Source: Dromaius novaehollandiae
Taxonomy: Eukaryota > Chordata > Aves > Casuariiformes > Dromaiidae
Assembly: GCF_036370855.1 (NCBI RefSeq)
Contig: NC_088102.1
Span: 70,317,601 to 70,381,600, forward strand
Direction: 5' to 3'
Length of the DNA: 64,000 bases
Made by a program: the position numbers and the translations under genes. The notes under the pieces were generated by a model, which worked only from the letters and a program-made list of their open reading frames with translations, did not search any database and was not told the origin of the DNA. Shown one piece after another: positions 48,788 through 61,929 of this stretch. Numbering within the stretch: position 1 is the first letter of the stretch; each line of letters starts with the position of its first letter.

Positions 48788-49787
48788 CTAGCATAACTTC
48801 TGCATTCCTAGGTGTGCTAGTAAGTTTTGGTACATGACAAATTGGAAGATTTTCCTTTAAATCCTTTTTCTTTAAAAAGGAAAAAAAAAATAAAGACAAA
48901 TCTAAGCTGCAGCGAAGGACAGCATCAACACCAGCCCCCGGGCACTAAGAGCACTGGATCTGTGGGAAAGCCAAGGCAGATGAGGAGGCAACAGACAGCA
49001 CAGATTTTGGCCTTTCAATTTGAAAGCGCAATGGATAAAGGCTAACGCCAAAAACTAAACTCAGTGGTGACGGGAACACCGTACAGTGCCACGGACTAAG
49101 TATCAGAGTGGTTCTGGCAGTCACTTGCAGGTTTTTCCTGTGGTTGATGGGAGTGCTGGAAGCTTCACCCAAGAGCTTTACTCGCTTTACCCCAGCGCAC
49201 ACGCTGTCCACCACAGCACAGCGGTTGTCCCCTCTGCACTCGCATGCACACTCACAGCGAGTCTACACCTGCACTCCTGTGTGCACAGGCACCGCGACGC
49301 GTACAGCCGTTCACAGAGCCCACCCGTGTTCCTGGGGAGCGACCCCCCCACGTAACCACGCGGAGACGCACGTGCTGACACGTAGCCGCACAAGCGTCGG
49401 CACACGCACGAGATGCTCCGCGGATTACTGAACCCTGTTGGTGTGACACAAAGATCCCCCCCCACCCTTCTTCCCAAACATCACGTATTAAAAAGAAAAA
49501 CCTAATGGAAAGTCCTGGAAGCAGTTTGGACTCTGAAATCCTCCAGACTGCTGAGGGGAGAGACCAAGGTGGAGCCAGGCCATGAAGAGCCTCTGGAAAG
49601 AGGTGGTTGTGGAGCAGGGAGGGAGGCAGGGGGTGTTCTTCGTTGTGGACTGTGAAGGGTCCAGGCTGGATTCAGATCCCACAGGGAGAGTCCTGGCCCA
49701 ATACCAGCCTCCAGGTGCAGCACCAGTTCTGGAGGGAGAGCAGATGGAGGCTCCCCAGCCCTCTGGGGTTGGGGCGAGCGGTCGGGA
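48788..49787 (-). other. RIC8A: RIC8A 3' UTR (inferred)
   Basis: About 1 kb from the stop codon to the candidate hexamer. A stretch at about 49180-49420 has many CACG/ACGC words and more CpG than its surroundings. Open frames there on both strands reflect that composition. Confidence 0.4.
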
Positions 49788-52700
49788 TCAGTCCAGCCCC
49801 AGGTCCGAGTCGGACGACGACCTCTCGTCAGCCATATCGCGGATGGCGTTCTCCATGGGGGCGAGGTTGCCGCTCGGCGTGATGCCCATGGGCTGGATGA
49901 CTTGCTCTCTGCAACCAGGGAGAAGAAGGGGGGAAGGTGACACGAATCCGCAGCAGACACCACAGAACATACTAGACCTATGTCAGAAACACAAGGGCCC
50001 ATGGGTACTGCCACAAGGCAGCCCAGGAGAAGCCTGGGCCAGCTCAGAGGAGAGCAAGTATCCATTTTTACATAGATGGGGCACAGTTATATCAGTGACA
50101 CCCCCAGCACCATGAGGCGATGCTGGAAACACAAGCCACAGGCGTTGCCCTTCTCAGTTTCCCTGGAACAGGTTCACATTTAGTTCCCCATTCTGCGCAG
50201 TGCAGGGTTGTCAGAGGAAAATTAGCACTGGCACTGGACTCAGTTTCTCTCCCTCTACCACACGCGCTGGAAAAACACGCATTAAACACACAGCGCTTTT
50301 CCTTCCCACGCTTGGGGATGGTCTGAACTCAGTCGGCAGATCCTGGGCCCCTATCTGTGGCACCTATTAATGATGGATGAGAGATGATGGGAGAAAGCAC
50401 TCCCGCAGGGAAGGGGACTCGGCTGCACCAGCTGCCATCTGTCCCCGAAACGCTACTTCCTACCCAGCAGCCCTGCCAGGACAGCGGCTCCTTTAGCTAC
50501 CGAGTGCCTGGCCAAACCTGGCGATGTGATGGCTTTGGAAACAGTGCAGGCACGTAGGGGTAGTTCGTGGTCATGCTGTCACGCTAAAGAGGTTGCAATA
50601 GGCCTTTCCTGACATAAACAAGGCCTAGCTTAAAGAAAGTGAGAAACATTCCCAGGCTATCTCCCCCAAACTTTTCTTTATGTCCCTTCAGTTTGTGGTA
50701 GCCTTGGAAACACATTCAAAAGAAAGGTCTGTGGTAAGTGTAAGTCATAGACACGCAGGTGCTAACACAAAGACAGGCATGTACAGTTTCCTAGTACCTG
50801 GACAGCTTGTCGAACATGTTGACTAACTTCATGGCTTCATATTCCTTCTGCTCTTCAGTCATCCCTTCCATGGGGTTGGGGAGTTTCTCCTCAACACGTC
50901 CCGTCACAGGATTAATGCTACAAGAACAGTGAGACCAGGGCAAGGAGGGAGGTGAAACAGAAAGGTGAGAAGACAGCTGTCTAAAAATCAAGCTTCACCT
51001 ATACTGAGCAGGGGAACACAACAGTGGGGCTGGTTGTTATTGCCACAGCAGATGAGGGGCCTCTTGTTTTGCTGCATAGGTTAGTCCTGGCACTATCATA
51101 GTGAAACAATGTGGTGCTTCCAGCCTCTTTCTGCATGTCCCCCACACAGTCCTCCTTACAAATCCCTCCTGTTCCTCTGGTGGGGGAGACATCCCCATCC
51201 TGTCCACTTCCACAGTGCGGTTTTAAACCAGGTGCCCAAGGAGCGATGCCACTTCTTCCCTCTACTCTAGTCAGGAGGCAAAAAACTAACACTAAAAAGA
51301 AAATGAAATCTGTAGACCATGGAGACATTGAACCAGATGATGGAAAGGATGGGAGACCCAAAGCTAAGCACCACTCTGGAGCTCCCTCTGCACACCCCAT
51401 CTGTGGGTTACCACAACCCCCCAGCAAGCAAAAAGGAAAAGCAGCTCACCTGGCAAATGCACTTGGCATTTTCAACCCTGCTGCAAGAAGGGACCACCCT
51501 TACCCCTTATCCCACTGCTTAAGGGAAGCCTGCCTAACTCTGCACTGAGGAGCTGCAGGGAAGCCAAAAATGGATACACAGATAACAGATTAAAGGCAGA
51601 TATACTGCTATGTACACCACGAACAAGCCTGGTACAGAATGGACTCTGGCTGGAAGAACCCACTTTGCTCTAGAGCCTGTGCCCAGCTGCAGAGATTCGA
51701 CACATCTACTGGTGACCCATGAGCAGCTCTGCCACAGAAGCATTAAATCCAAGGAACAGGCAGAAACTGCAGAGCAGGAAATCAAAGCTAAGAATGAAAC
51801 TTGTGAGTAATGAGGAGCAATCTATGTATGTGAAAGTGGGACAGGGTGGGTATAGCAGGGAGATGGCAAGGGGGCAGGTGAAGAAAGCGACAGAGGAGTG
51901 AGAAGGAGGTATAGAAAAAGGGATGCTATGGAGGGGGAAGTGGAGTTCTTTACTTAGGCTTTGCCTCCTTGTACTCCTCCGTGTCAGTGTCTTCATCCTC
52001 TGAGTACTCTCCCTCTTCCCGACCACCAGCCATGAGGCCTCGTGCTGCCAGGAGCCCAGCTGCGTTTCCATATCCCGTGTACTTCACAAACCGCGACACT
52101 GCCAGGAAAAGGAGAGAGAGAGAGAGAGAGAGAGAGACCACTCCTTGCCTTCCCCTCTGCCTCTCCAGCCCCCACTGCCTGCTCCTGCGTGCCACAACTC
52201 ACCACTCTCCTTGCAGAGCACGAAGAGGAACTCTGCTGCACAGTGCTTCACATCAGTGTCAATGTGGGTCATCAAACGCACCAGCTTGTTCCGCAGCGAA
52301 TTCCCCACCTCTGGCCGATTCCTCACATCCCGGAGGGGAGGCAGCACCTACAAGGCCACAGGGAGGAGCAATCAGTGGAGCTGGAACAGCAACTGCAGGT
52401 CAGATGGGGGAAAATATACATTCATTTTTACAAATCAGCTAAAACTAATAAATCCAGGAAGCATGGAAGATGCAGAGAAAAACACTGTGTACCAAAGGCC
52501 TCAAACCCCCAGGTGTCAGAACTTAATATGGAAAGAGAGGAGGTCTGTTGGGAGGATGGCAATGTTCAGGCAGTTTGCTATTCTCTCTCCTCCATGCAGC
52601 ATCACTGGACTTCTGGCTGAACCCATGGGTTACCTTTGCCTTCAGGAACTTCCTCGTCTGGCGATGGACTCGGGCGCTCTCAGTCAGCAGGTTCAGCACC

Positions 52701-55700
52701 GGGGTCAGGCTCTCCTTCAGCTTGTGTCCCTGCAGGAATGCCCACAAAATGAACACCGCGTCACCCTGAGCTCAACTTGTCTGGTGAGCGATGGGGATCA
52801 TGAGAGAACAGACTGGCAGGGAAATGGATGGACACTGAGGCTTTCCAACCTCTGCAGCAGGAGCTTCCAGTGCTCAGTCATTCCCCAAACAGCACAGCTT
52901 TCTGAGCCCTGCACTGTGCCACAGCAGTGTGGGAAATACTCCTGTAGGGCATCTAGAGAAGACAACTCTGGTCAAACTTGGAGGCCCCTCGGAATAGCGC
53001 TGGAGACTGAAAACCACAGCCAGCTTGAAGACACTGCAAATTCTGTCTTCAGAAGCTCTGGGACAAAGGGGCACAAGGGGCTGGAAGGAGTCCAGGAAGG
53101 TAAGGGGTCTTGGCAAATGACAGTATGACTGCCAGTCCTCAGACAGATTCAGTCAGGGGAAAGAGTCAGGCTAACCTGCCAGTCAAACAATTTAGTTGTA
53201 TCCAAACAGTTAAGCTGCCCACCAGATCACTGATTAGTTGACTGAAACAGAGTACTTGTATTTATTTTATCATCCAGCTAACCACCTGCTGCTCAACCAA
53301 CCTCACTACCCATACAGTCCACAAAGCAATGACACAATCATCTTCCCAGTTGACAGACATTATTTTAATGCTGTCAACCATAAAGGTTTTGTCTCTGCTA
53401 AAAACTGCCACTTCTATAAAGGAATATCTCCAAACTCCCCAAGCCTTACTAGTGCTTCTGTGCTTTTGGTATGATGTGTTGGTGCTGGGCTTTTTAAGGT
53501 TAAATATAGGATGAAGGATAGGTACCCTGCAATCAACTTGTAAAAACGAGCAGGGAAGAACTCCCCACAGCAACCTCTCGACTTACCCTGTCAAGACGTC
53601 GCTCTAGGAAATCGAGCAGGATGCTGACCGCATCCATATTGACACCCATGTACTCAAGCGAGCCTGGCCGGACTTTCGGGGTCAAGAGGACATCCAGGCA
53701 TTTCAGGGGCAGGTTGCCCAAGAGGTTAACTGTATGGCTGGATATACGAAAGAGAAGAGAAGTGAACACTTAGTCAGGAATCTTTGTTCACAGAAATTCT
53801 TCAGTTACCCAGAAAGACAGGTTCATTGCTAACTTCCAGCAGCGTGAGGACGCTGAGGTCACACCCAAGCTGTCTCTGGCCTGGCTCCCAAGCTCCTCAC
53901 ACCACTAGAACTGAGTAAATTAAACTGCTTTTTGGATGGTTGAAGAATTCACTAGGAGTCCAAAGGAGCTTCAGCAACAATTGAGAAACAATGAGTCTTG
54001 ACAGTGGCCAAGGAGGACCCAACCTGGGCGGTCACAGGTCTGTCTCTAGGGACTTCTCCTGTATCACGCATTCCCACCTTGACAGTCCATGCAACACACT
54101 AAAGATCCCTCGACTCTGATCTTCTCAGGGACAGAATGGTGTCACCTGCTCAGAGCTGACACCCTGGACCAATACAGCTCAGCAGCATGACACAGGCAAT
54201 TTCTCAGTGTGATTCAGGAGACAGCCAGTTAATTGAGGCCAGCTCAGGGACTCTCTAATTAAGGTAACAAACATCTACTCTGGCAAGCTGCCCACTAAAG
54301 CGGGTGGAACCACGGAGGAGACCTCACACAGAATATGACTCTGGGAGTCAGGCAAGTCTGGACCAAACATTTCCACCTGTAGACCAGGAACCTGTGGCAT
54401 TAATGCACATAATTTGACTGTGCAAAGGGCAGGGCTATTTCTGAATTCTAGCAGCATGAGGAACCCGCGGGCCACATCAAAGATGTCTGTTTCATAGCAG
54501 TGACCTTAGCAATGACCAAACAAGCAAAGGATGTTAATGCCACAGTCAGACAGCACCTGTCTTGGGGAGACCTCAGGTCTGTTTCTAGGGAAGAATGTTA
54601 TCTAATTATCTAATGGAGACCTGTGGAATTCCTCCGTCCGGTCCTCTCCATCAGCAGAGATCATGAGGCAGTGGCGCAGGAGGGCACCCAAGTGCCTGTA
54701 CAAAGCAGCATCTTCCTGGCCCCAAAACAGAAAATGAAAGCTTTGATGAGGAAAAAGAAGCGCTTATCCACAGTCCCCCACCTCCCAGAGTCTGCTCCCC
54801 CTTTAGCCCACAATCCTATCCCTCCCTCCAGCAACAAATGAATGGGTAGCAGAGCATTCAAGTGGAAATATTCTCCAGATTCTCCTGTTGCTGCCTGTCA
54901 ACACACATTCCTCCTCCTGCTCCATACAGTTCCCGCTCTTCAGTGAGCCAAGGGCCAGAAGAGGCCAAAGACTAGCCCACAGATTTGCCAGACGTGTCCT
55001 CCATGACACCTTCCTTTGACCTTGTTCAGAAGGTGAGAGGGTAACCAGCCACACCCAAAAATGAGTTCCCTGGGGGCTCTGCTCTCCCACCCGCACAAAG
55101 AATCAAGTCATTAAAAAGAAAAAAAACTTTAAAGTAAATTTTAATGCTGTAAAAGTCTTAGAAGTTTAATAAAGCATCGGATAGAGGCAGTGCTCTAGCG
55201 ATGAAGGGTCAGACACTCAAGTCTCTTGCTATCCTCCCATGTAACTGTGGTCCAGACCCCAGGGGCTGCATGGCAGCCAGACTGTAATAAGAGAAAATAC
55301 CCAGTGCAGGAGAAAAATCAATAATCAAACCATAGCCTGGAGAAGCGCAAGAGCAGCGTGGTGGAACGCCCAAGGAGCTTACCTCATCCACCTCCCTCTT
55401 GCTGGAATCAAAGGTGATATTGAAGAGCACTTTCAGGATCTCCATCGCTCGCTCTGTCTCCTGCCGAGGCAAAGGCGGGAGAAGTCCCTCCTCGGCGGCA
55501 ACTTCATATGGATCCATCCACTTCACACCAAGGGTCAGCTCCAGGGTATCTGTCATCAGGCTGATGCCCCTGAGCTCCTGGGCTAGCTGCTGCCGGATGT
55601 CCACTCTGAGCGCTGTCAGTAGGAACAGGAGACGCAGATCAAAGAACTTGACCTCGTGAGGAAGGCTTCTCTCGTTGTACAGTTTGATGCGCTTGGCCAG

Positions 55701-58700
55701 GCCCACCACCAGCCGGGCTTCAGCTGTCAGCTCCTGTGCCCTAGGGCTGCTGAAGACAATGTTGCAGAGACATTTGAGGGATTCCAGGATTACATCCAAG
55801 TCTGGGACCTCTCGGATGAGCTCCTCTGAGTAATCAATGCCAGCATGCCTGGAGAGGGTCTTCAGGCCTTCCTTGGTGGTGAAAGGGTCAAGGCAGTATT
55901 TGTCTCGGGACAGGATACGGATGCTTTCCAAACACGTGACCTGGCAGGACGGCTGAAGCTCTCTTTCCAAAAACTTGATCAGCAGCTGGGCCATTTTCTG
56001 TGCAGAGAGAAACAAGTAATGTCTCATGCACTGAGGGTTAATGGCCCTACTCCTTCCTCCCACCCAAAAAATACTGCCCCGTAATGCTCTGTCCGGAAGA
56101 GGTGAACATCATCTGGAGATGGGCCTGCTACACAGCTCAGATTCAGATGTGAGCTTGGCGGGACTCAGCAATGTTTGGCTCTGGCATCTGATTCTGACCC
56201 ACTTCAAGCAAGGATGCCCAGCAAGAGACAAAGAATGGCTGGCAGAGGGTATCAAACATAACGGGAGAGTACAGACAGGCAACAAATACCGACCAAGTGA
56301 ACCAGTGGTCCCTCTGCTGAACCACAGGAACTGACCACATTGCTCCTTGCAAACATTACATATTTTAGTGTCATCCATGGCTATGACGGTTTAGGCTAAC
56401 ACAGTTTACTTGACAGGTGCAATAAGCTAAGAGAGAGCAGGGTGGAAAAAGTCTCTTACCCATGGCTTCAGTGAGGAGCAACAACCAACTCGGCAGCAGC
56501 CGAACAGCTCTGCACTCAAAGCCTTAACATTAGGGAGGTGTCCACTTTGAGTGCTCCAGAAGGAGATTGAAGAGACTGAAAGATGCATCAGAAAATTGCT
56601 GAGGGGAGGGTAAAAGGACCTAACTGGGTTGAGAAGAGTGTGGGATACCCTAGGAAAACAGGTGAAAGGACCTCAGAAGATTTAAGTAAGAAATACTGCC
56701 CTATTTCTCAGTGCTGCCTGGAGACCCAGATCTTCAGTAGGTACAAACTGGCAGAGCTCCAGTAGCACCAATTTACAGCTCCTGAAGATCTAATCCTTCT
56801 GAATTAACGGTATCTCATGTGACAGCAAGCAGTAGAAGAGCAAAGGTGATGCTTCACACAGCCAGGACTATCTTGGTTTTAACTAAGTATAGTAATACTC
56901 CACCTTACACTAGTAACTGCTCCTTACCCATCGCATAAACAGACACACCATGGTGAGGCAAGATCTCACTAGATCTCTTTAAGACAGTATCATGTGGGAG
57001 TGCATGTTTTCCCACACATATTAAGGGGAAAAAAAGGAATCAAAATACCAGTGATTACAGGGTTTGCTATAGCTCAGTGTAACTGACTTACCACAGCCTC
57101 ATCAATGATAGTTCATAATAATAAAAAGGACTGAGGGCAGGAATGAAGGAACTGTATATTTTAGTTCTTAACACAAGGCTGGCAGAACTGAATGAGCTTT
57201 ACCCTCTTTGCACCCCTTGCCACACACTCAGTTTCTCTTTCCAGCAGTCTTCACCCAGAGAACTTTGCCTGCATGAGTGAAGTATGTCTCATAATCACAC
57301 CCTTGAGAAGTGAGAAAGTACAGTCATTCCTCTTCTCCTTCCCTATCAGGAGACTGAGGCACAGGAGTAAAACACATTTGTAAGTGACCAAGGCCTCTGA
57401 CTGTGTCAGGTTGGGATTTCAGAGCACATGCCCAGGGCTAAACCTTCAGAAGAACTGAGCACCAAGAATAAGATGCGATACTCAATAGATATTTCATTAG
57501 AGAGACCCAAAAAGTGAAGTACCCAAGGCTACATCTGAATTCATGGCCCACATCTGGCTCTCCTAGCTCTAACACTCATTCACTAGTGAAGCAAAGCACT
57601 CAGATCTTCTGAGACCTAGTCCTGCACTTCAGGCTGTAGTTGGAAAAACTTTCTGCCAGCATTAGCTGGCATTGGCACTGGCAGAAGAGGTCCCTTTTTC
57701 CACCCTGGTTGCCTGGTCCATGCCTACTCCCGCTCCACTGCTGTGCTAACACAAGCATTAGAGCAATCAACCAGTGAAATGGACTGCAAAACTGATCCAG
57801 CTGGAAAGTAACCCAGCGGGAGGAAAAGAAAAGAAAAAAAACAGTTATTCTTTAGCCAGATCAGCCCACTGAACACAGTCAGTGTACAGCCATGCAAAGA
57901 CCTGCCCTAACATGAGAGAGGACCCGCTGCAAGAACAGACATGAACAGCCAGGAGTGTTTCTTTCCACTGAGCACCAGATTATGCTGTCTTAAAGCATTT
58001 GTCAGTCTACAGCCTTAGTCATACCCTGCAGCGAACTCACAGAGAAAGCACTTACCCGCCAGAGGCTTGCATGCTGCTATAACCTTTGCCTAGGGGACTC
58101 ATACCATTTAGACACACACTTTTTATATACCTATGGCTGAGACTATGTGGAGTCACTAAGGCTGGGAAGATGCTGACTTTTATCTTAAAACATCATCTAC
58201 TGATGGAAAGCGGAAGCCAGATGCTTTGTGAGCACCATTCCCTAGCAAAGTACGTCCCCAAGTCTGTGAAAAAAGGCACTGATCTCTTTCCCTCTGGAAT
58301 TTGCTACCACTAAGTCCTGCTGCACCCAAGTACGGAGCAGCAGCAGATCTATCCACCCAACTAGAGGAAGATACCAAAGATCATGCTTACCTTCCTCTCC
58401 TCCCGCTCCTCATCATTGAAGGTGAAGCACTGAGATTTCTGTGGGGGCAGAAGAGAAAAAAAAAATCAAGTTCAAGCAACAGGTTAAAAACCTGCAGAAC
58501 TGTTGCACCCCCACCAGAAAAGGGTCACTCAGCTGGAAAGCAGCAGGACTAAAACACATTGGCAAAAGTAAGCACATCTTCTCAAGGATAGTCCTTACTG
58601 GCAGAGTGGCAAGGAATCAGCATGGCAAGGAGAGCCAGAGCATTTGCAGAGGTCTAAGATAATCACAGGATTTGTAGCAAGCAGTGGAAGTTCCTGAGAA

Positions 58701-61700
58701 ATCAGACAAGAGGACAATTTTCCTGCCACCGAGGTTGGAGCTTTCTTCTTGCTTTTTCTCTCCAAGATCACTCTTCTTTAAACAACTCAAAACTGTGTGC
58801 TTCAGGATGAGTGGGAATGAATCTGGGTTGAATTGCACAGATACTGTGAGGTCTGAAATGCTTTCCTTAACCGAGATCCCCATTATTCTGGAGGCCTCTG
58901 CCTCTCATTCATCTCTGAAAAACACCTGTGATGACTATTACCTGTTGCACGTTCTTACTGGCTCTACAGTGGAGGCTGAATGCCACAGGCCAGAGCTGTG
59001 CCTATCTGATGGACTTATTTTTAAATACTGCAGGAGTTAAGCAGGCATTTAGCACAATCCAAACATACTGTAGTATTTTTTAATTCCTCTGCTCAGTGTC
59101 ACCTCAGCACACCCCAAGCTGCGCCAATACATTTTTCCCCTTGAAATTTATTGTTCCTTTTCCTGACTGAAAGAAAGTACTGTCTCCTCGTTATTCGCAA
59201 GCAGATCCTTGTGTTCTTCATTCCCACAGTGTCTGGAAGCACAACTGTTATTCAGCTCATGTTCTTTAAACACAACTGATTAGCATAGGTAAACACCCTT
59301 CTCCACATGGTGTGCTTCACTGCCTTGTGTTACTTTGCATCAGTACTTGAACTTGAACTGCACTTGAACTCCACAAAACGTGCACAAATATCCCCCATCA
59401 GCTTTGGCTGTATTTTGAGAGGTAAACAAGTTCATCTGGAGTCTTTGGTGTCTTTCACACAGCTCTTCGACAAGCCAGGCTTCACAGCAAGTACTGCAAA
59501 GAATGCATTGATAAGAGCAGGCATATAGAACAGCTTGCTCCATCCTGAATTCATCTTTTCGCTTCTGAGAGCCCTTCTGGCAGAGAGCTCTACAGATCAA
59601 CCATGCAATATATAAGGGCTTCGCCTTTTATCCAGTGTATCGTCTCACAAGTCATAGACAAGGACCATTAGATAAGTCAGTCTGATTGCCTGCATTAAGA
59701 CAGTCCCAGAGCTTTACCCACAGTGCTCTCTTGGAAGAGAAAGTGTACAGAGGGTCAATATTTATATAGAGAGAGGTTTGTTGATATCATTATATCATCT
59801 CCATCATTTTCTTAACACTCCCTGTCACCTCTTTTGCCAAGTTACATTGCACAGATGCACTTACAGAGCTGTTCAATAAAGATAATTAGCCTTACCACAA
59901 TCATTCTTATACCCTGAACTAGTTCTTCTCAAGTGATTGCAGTTCACCAAGAACCCATCTATGTCTGAATAGCTCATATTGTCTCGTATGGTATGTATCA
60001 CTGTATGGTTCCCCTGTCCTTGAGTTACTCTGTTATCTAACTGTATCTGATTTCTTGCTCAGTGAAGTCAGTGATCAACTGCACTGAGCTTACAGAAATC
60101 ACAGGTGTTCCCTTGTTAGCCTTGACTCATTCAAGCACTCTGCAAGCAGAGTCTCCTCTGTTGTTCACTGCCTTTTTTATGCACAGCCACACTGGCTACT
60201 TGTAAGTAGATAAGTTTGCAGACCAACTGTGTCACAGTCACTAAGACCCCTGGGCTGGCTTTCGCTTTTTTGGCCTAGAACAAGAAGGAATGGATAGAGC
60301 GATGCAGAAATGCCAGTTAAGAAACCTCAGGTGGAGAAGCAGGACAGCTGCACTCCTGTAGGGCTGTGCCAAGGGGCTGGCCTCTCACGCCTTAGCGTTG
60401 TGAGCCGATATGCGCACAGGCCATAGCACCACGTTAAGAGGAAGTGGCAGTTCAGCCCATGGACCTGTGTGCTCTGAAGACAGCCATGTCACTTGTTCTT
60501 TTCCTTTCCCATCGCATCCTCCTTGCAGGTTCCTGTCATCTCATTCATGTGTATTGCTGCAATACCCGTGGTTTTGCTTTAGTTGGATTATCCTCCTGTA
60601 TTTTATTCCTGGCAACCAAGAATTGACTGTATGTACAATAGCAAACTGCATTCCAAAAATATACCCAGGAAACGATACAGTACCATCAGTTTTTGCAGTG
60701 AAAACTGAGGCAGAGAAGTTGCTTAGTTTATTCGCAGTTTCATATCCTCTTGATTGCTCCATTTCTTCTAGACTGACTAGCAAAATCACTGACATTCTCA
60801 CAGGTTTCCTACGCTTGATATACTGACAACGGATCCAGCTGGAGGAATTCTACGAGAACATCTTGGTTTGACACCTCAAGCTGGTTACAGATCAAACTCC
60901 TTCTCTGCTCTCCTGATTTCTTCAGCATTACCTCCACTGTAGGTGATGTTAATCCTGCTGACTGTCTTTCTAGTGGGGAATATACTGCTTCTTAGCTCAG
61001 ATTTCTAATGTTTCAAAAGTAACTGCTGGCAACAGTTGCACATTTTCCCCTTGCACACTTGTGCAAAATATTCACGGTTTTCCCTGCTTGCTTCCCACCT
61101 ACTCTAGAATGGTGCAGAATGAGTCATGTAGATCTGCAGGGCCAGCCCTACGCTGGTGGAAATCCTCTGAAAGAAATTTCCCTGACAGCTGGAGTCTATT
61201 TCAAAAGGGAACTACCCTCACAGATCATCTTTGCTGCTTTAAGGCTAGAAACACTTCTGTTTCTGCTTCCTAGCCATGCTTTTCATACCCCATATTCATT
61301 TTTTATCCTTTTCTTATTGTTAGCTTTCAGATCAAGCAGCTGTACCTAACTCCAGCAGTCCATCCATGTCCATCTCTAGTGATCTTTTACTTGCAAATCA
61401 CAGTAACTATTTCACCTGCAGCTCCTCCCTAGGCCTCAGTTCCATTACCTCCAAACCTTGCTTTAATATTAAGAGCTCCTCCTACTTGGTATTCACACTG
61501 ATGTTTATTTCCCTACCATGCTTTACTTCGACTCCGGATGATAAAAAAAAAAAAAAGCCTATGTGCTTTAATTCCAGTACACCAAGGAAAGAAGATAAAG
61601 AGATGCTGCTTAGCTGCTCCCTACCAAAACACCAAGCATGAAACTGTCTGCAAGCAAAAGATGAAGCAGTCTGTAACATTTTTATGGCAGTAATGCAGAG

Positions 61701-61913
61701 ACACATGCGCTTAGAGGAGACAGACGGGGGACAGCCGGGTGGCACAGAAATCCCGCAACATGGCCAACCTGCTTCTAGGCTTGTAAATAGAAGAAGCTGA
61801 CGTCAGGCAGAGGTTTGACGCTCACTCACCTCTTGGTTGTAGATCTGAAGCACCTTGAGAACTGTGTCTTGCTCCCCGCTTTCCACCGTGGCTACCACAG
61901 TCCTCAGCTCCAT
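49788..61913 (-). CDS. RIC8A: Synembryn-A / Ric-8A, G-alpha chaperone and exchange factor, complete
   Basis: Ten coding exons in transcript order: 61913-61830, 58438-58391, 55997-55383, 54715-54621, 53737-53587, 52729-52634, 52347-52203, 52098-51954, 50917-50798, 49908-49788. Frame is kept throughout, giving 539 residues (human 530). It starts [13 protein letters not shown]. The long exon 3 encodes armadillo-like helices with [15 protein letters not shown] and [14 protein letters not shown]; later blocks include [29 protein letters not shown] and [19 protein letters not shown]. The acidic segment [12 protein letters not shown] places Ser444/Thr449 where mammalian CK2 sites are known (S435/T440). 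It ends [10 protein letters not shown]. It folds nascent G-alpha subunits and acts as a GEF in the cytosol. It is convergent with SIRT3, as in mammals. The exon 4 donor GTCTCC is weak. Confidence 0.96.
49909..54620 (-). other. RIC8A: RIC8A introns in the 3' half
   Basis: Introns over 300 bases are 49909-50797, 50918-51953, 52730-53586 and 53738-54620; 54716-55382 (667 bases) lies just beyond. No transposon, RNA gene or nested coding sequence was recognised. Long plus frames such as 52145-53128 are antisense chance frames crossing exons. Confidence 0.6.
52112..52137. repeat. (GA)13 microsatellite next to a splice acceptor
   Basis: A perfect GA dinucleotide run. On the transcribed minus strand it reads (CT)13 and ends 13 bases before the RIC8A exon 8 acceptor (CTTTTCCTGGCAG), so it makes up most of the polypyrimidine tract in an intron only 104 bases long. 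Confidence 0.95.
55998..61829 (-). other. RIC8A: Two large 5' introns of RIC8A
   Basis: Introns 55998-58390 (2.4 kb) and 58439-61829 (3.4 kb) flank the 48-base exon 2. I see only ordinary AT-rich sequence with short A runs; no repeat family is identified. Confidence 0.6.
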
Positions 61914-61929
61914 TATCTCACCAGCTCAG
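61914..61929 (-). other. RIC8A: RIC8A 5' UTR remnant with 3' splice site
   Basis: On the minus strand CCCTCTGTAG ends at 61930 and 16 bases follow before the ATG (61913-61911). This indicates an untranslated first exon upstream, most likely the one ending at 63416. Confidence 0.6.

Noticed and set aside
52145-53128. 327-codon plus-strand ORF across RIC8A exons 6-7
   Set aside because: It is antisense to well-supported RIC8A exons and introns and has no domain; it is the longest chance frame in the window.
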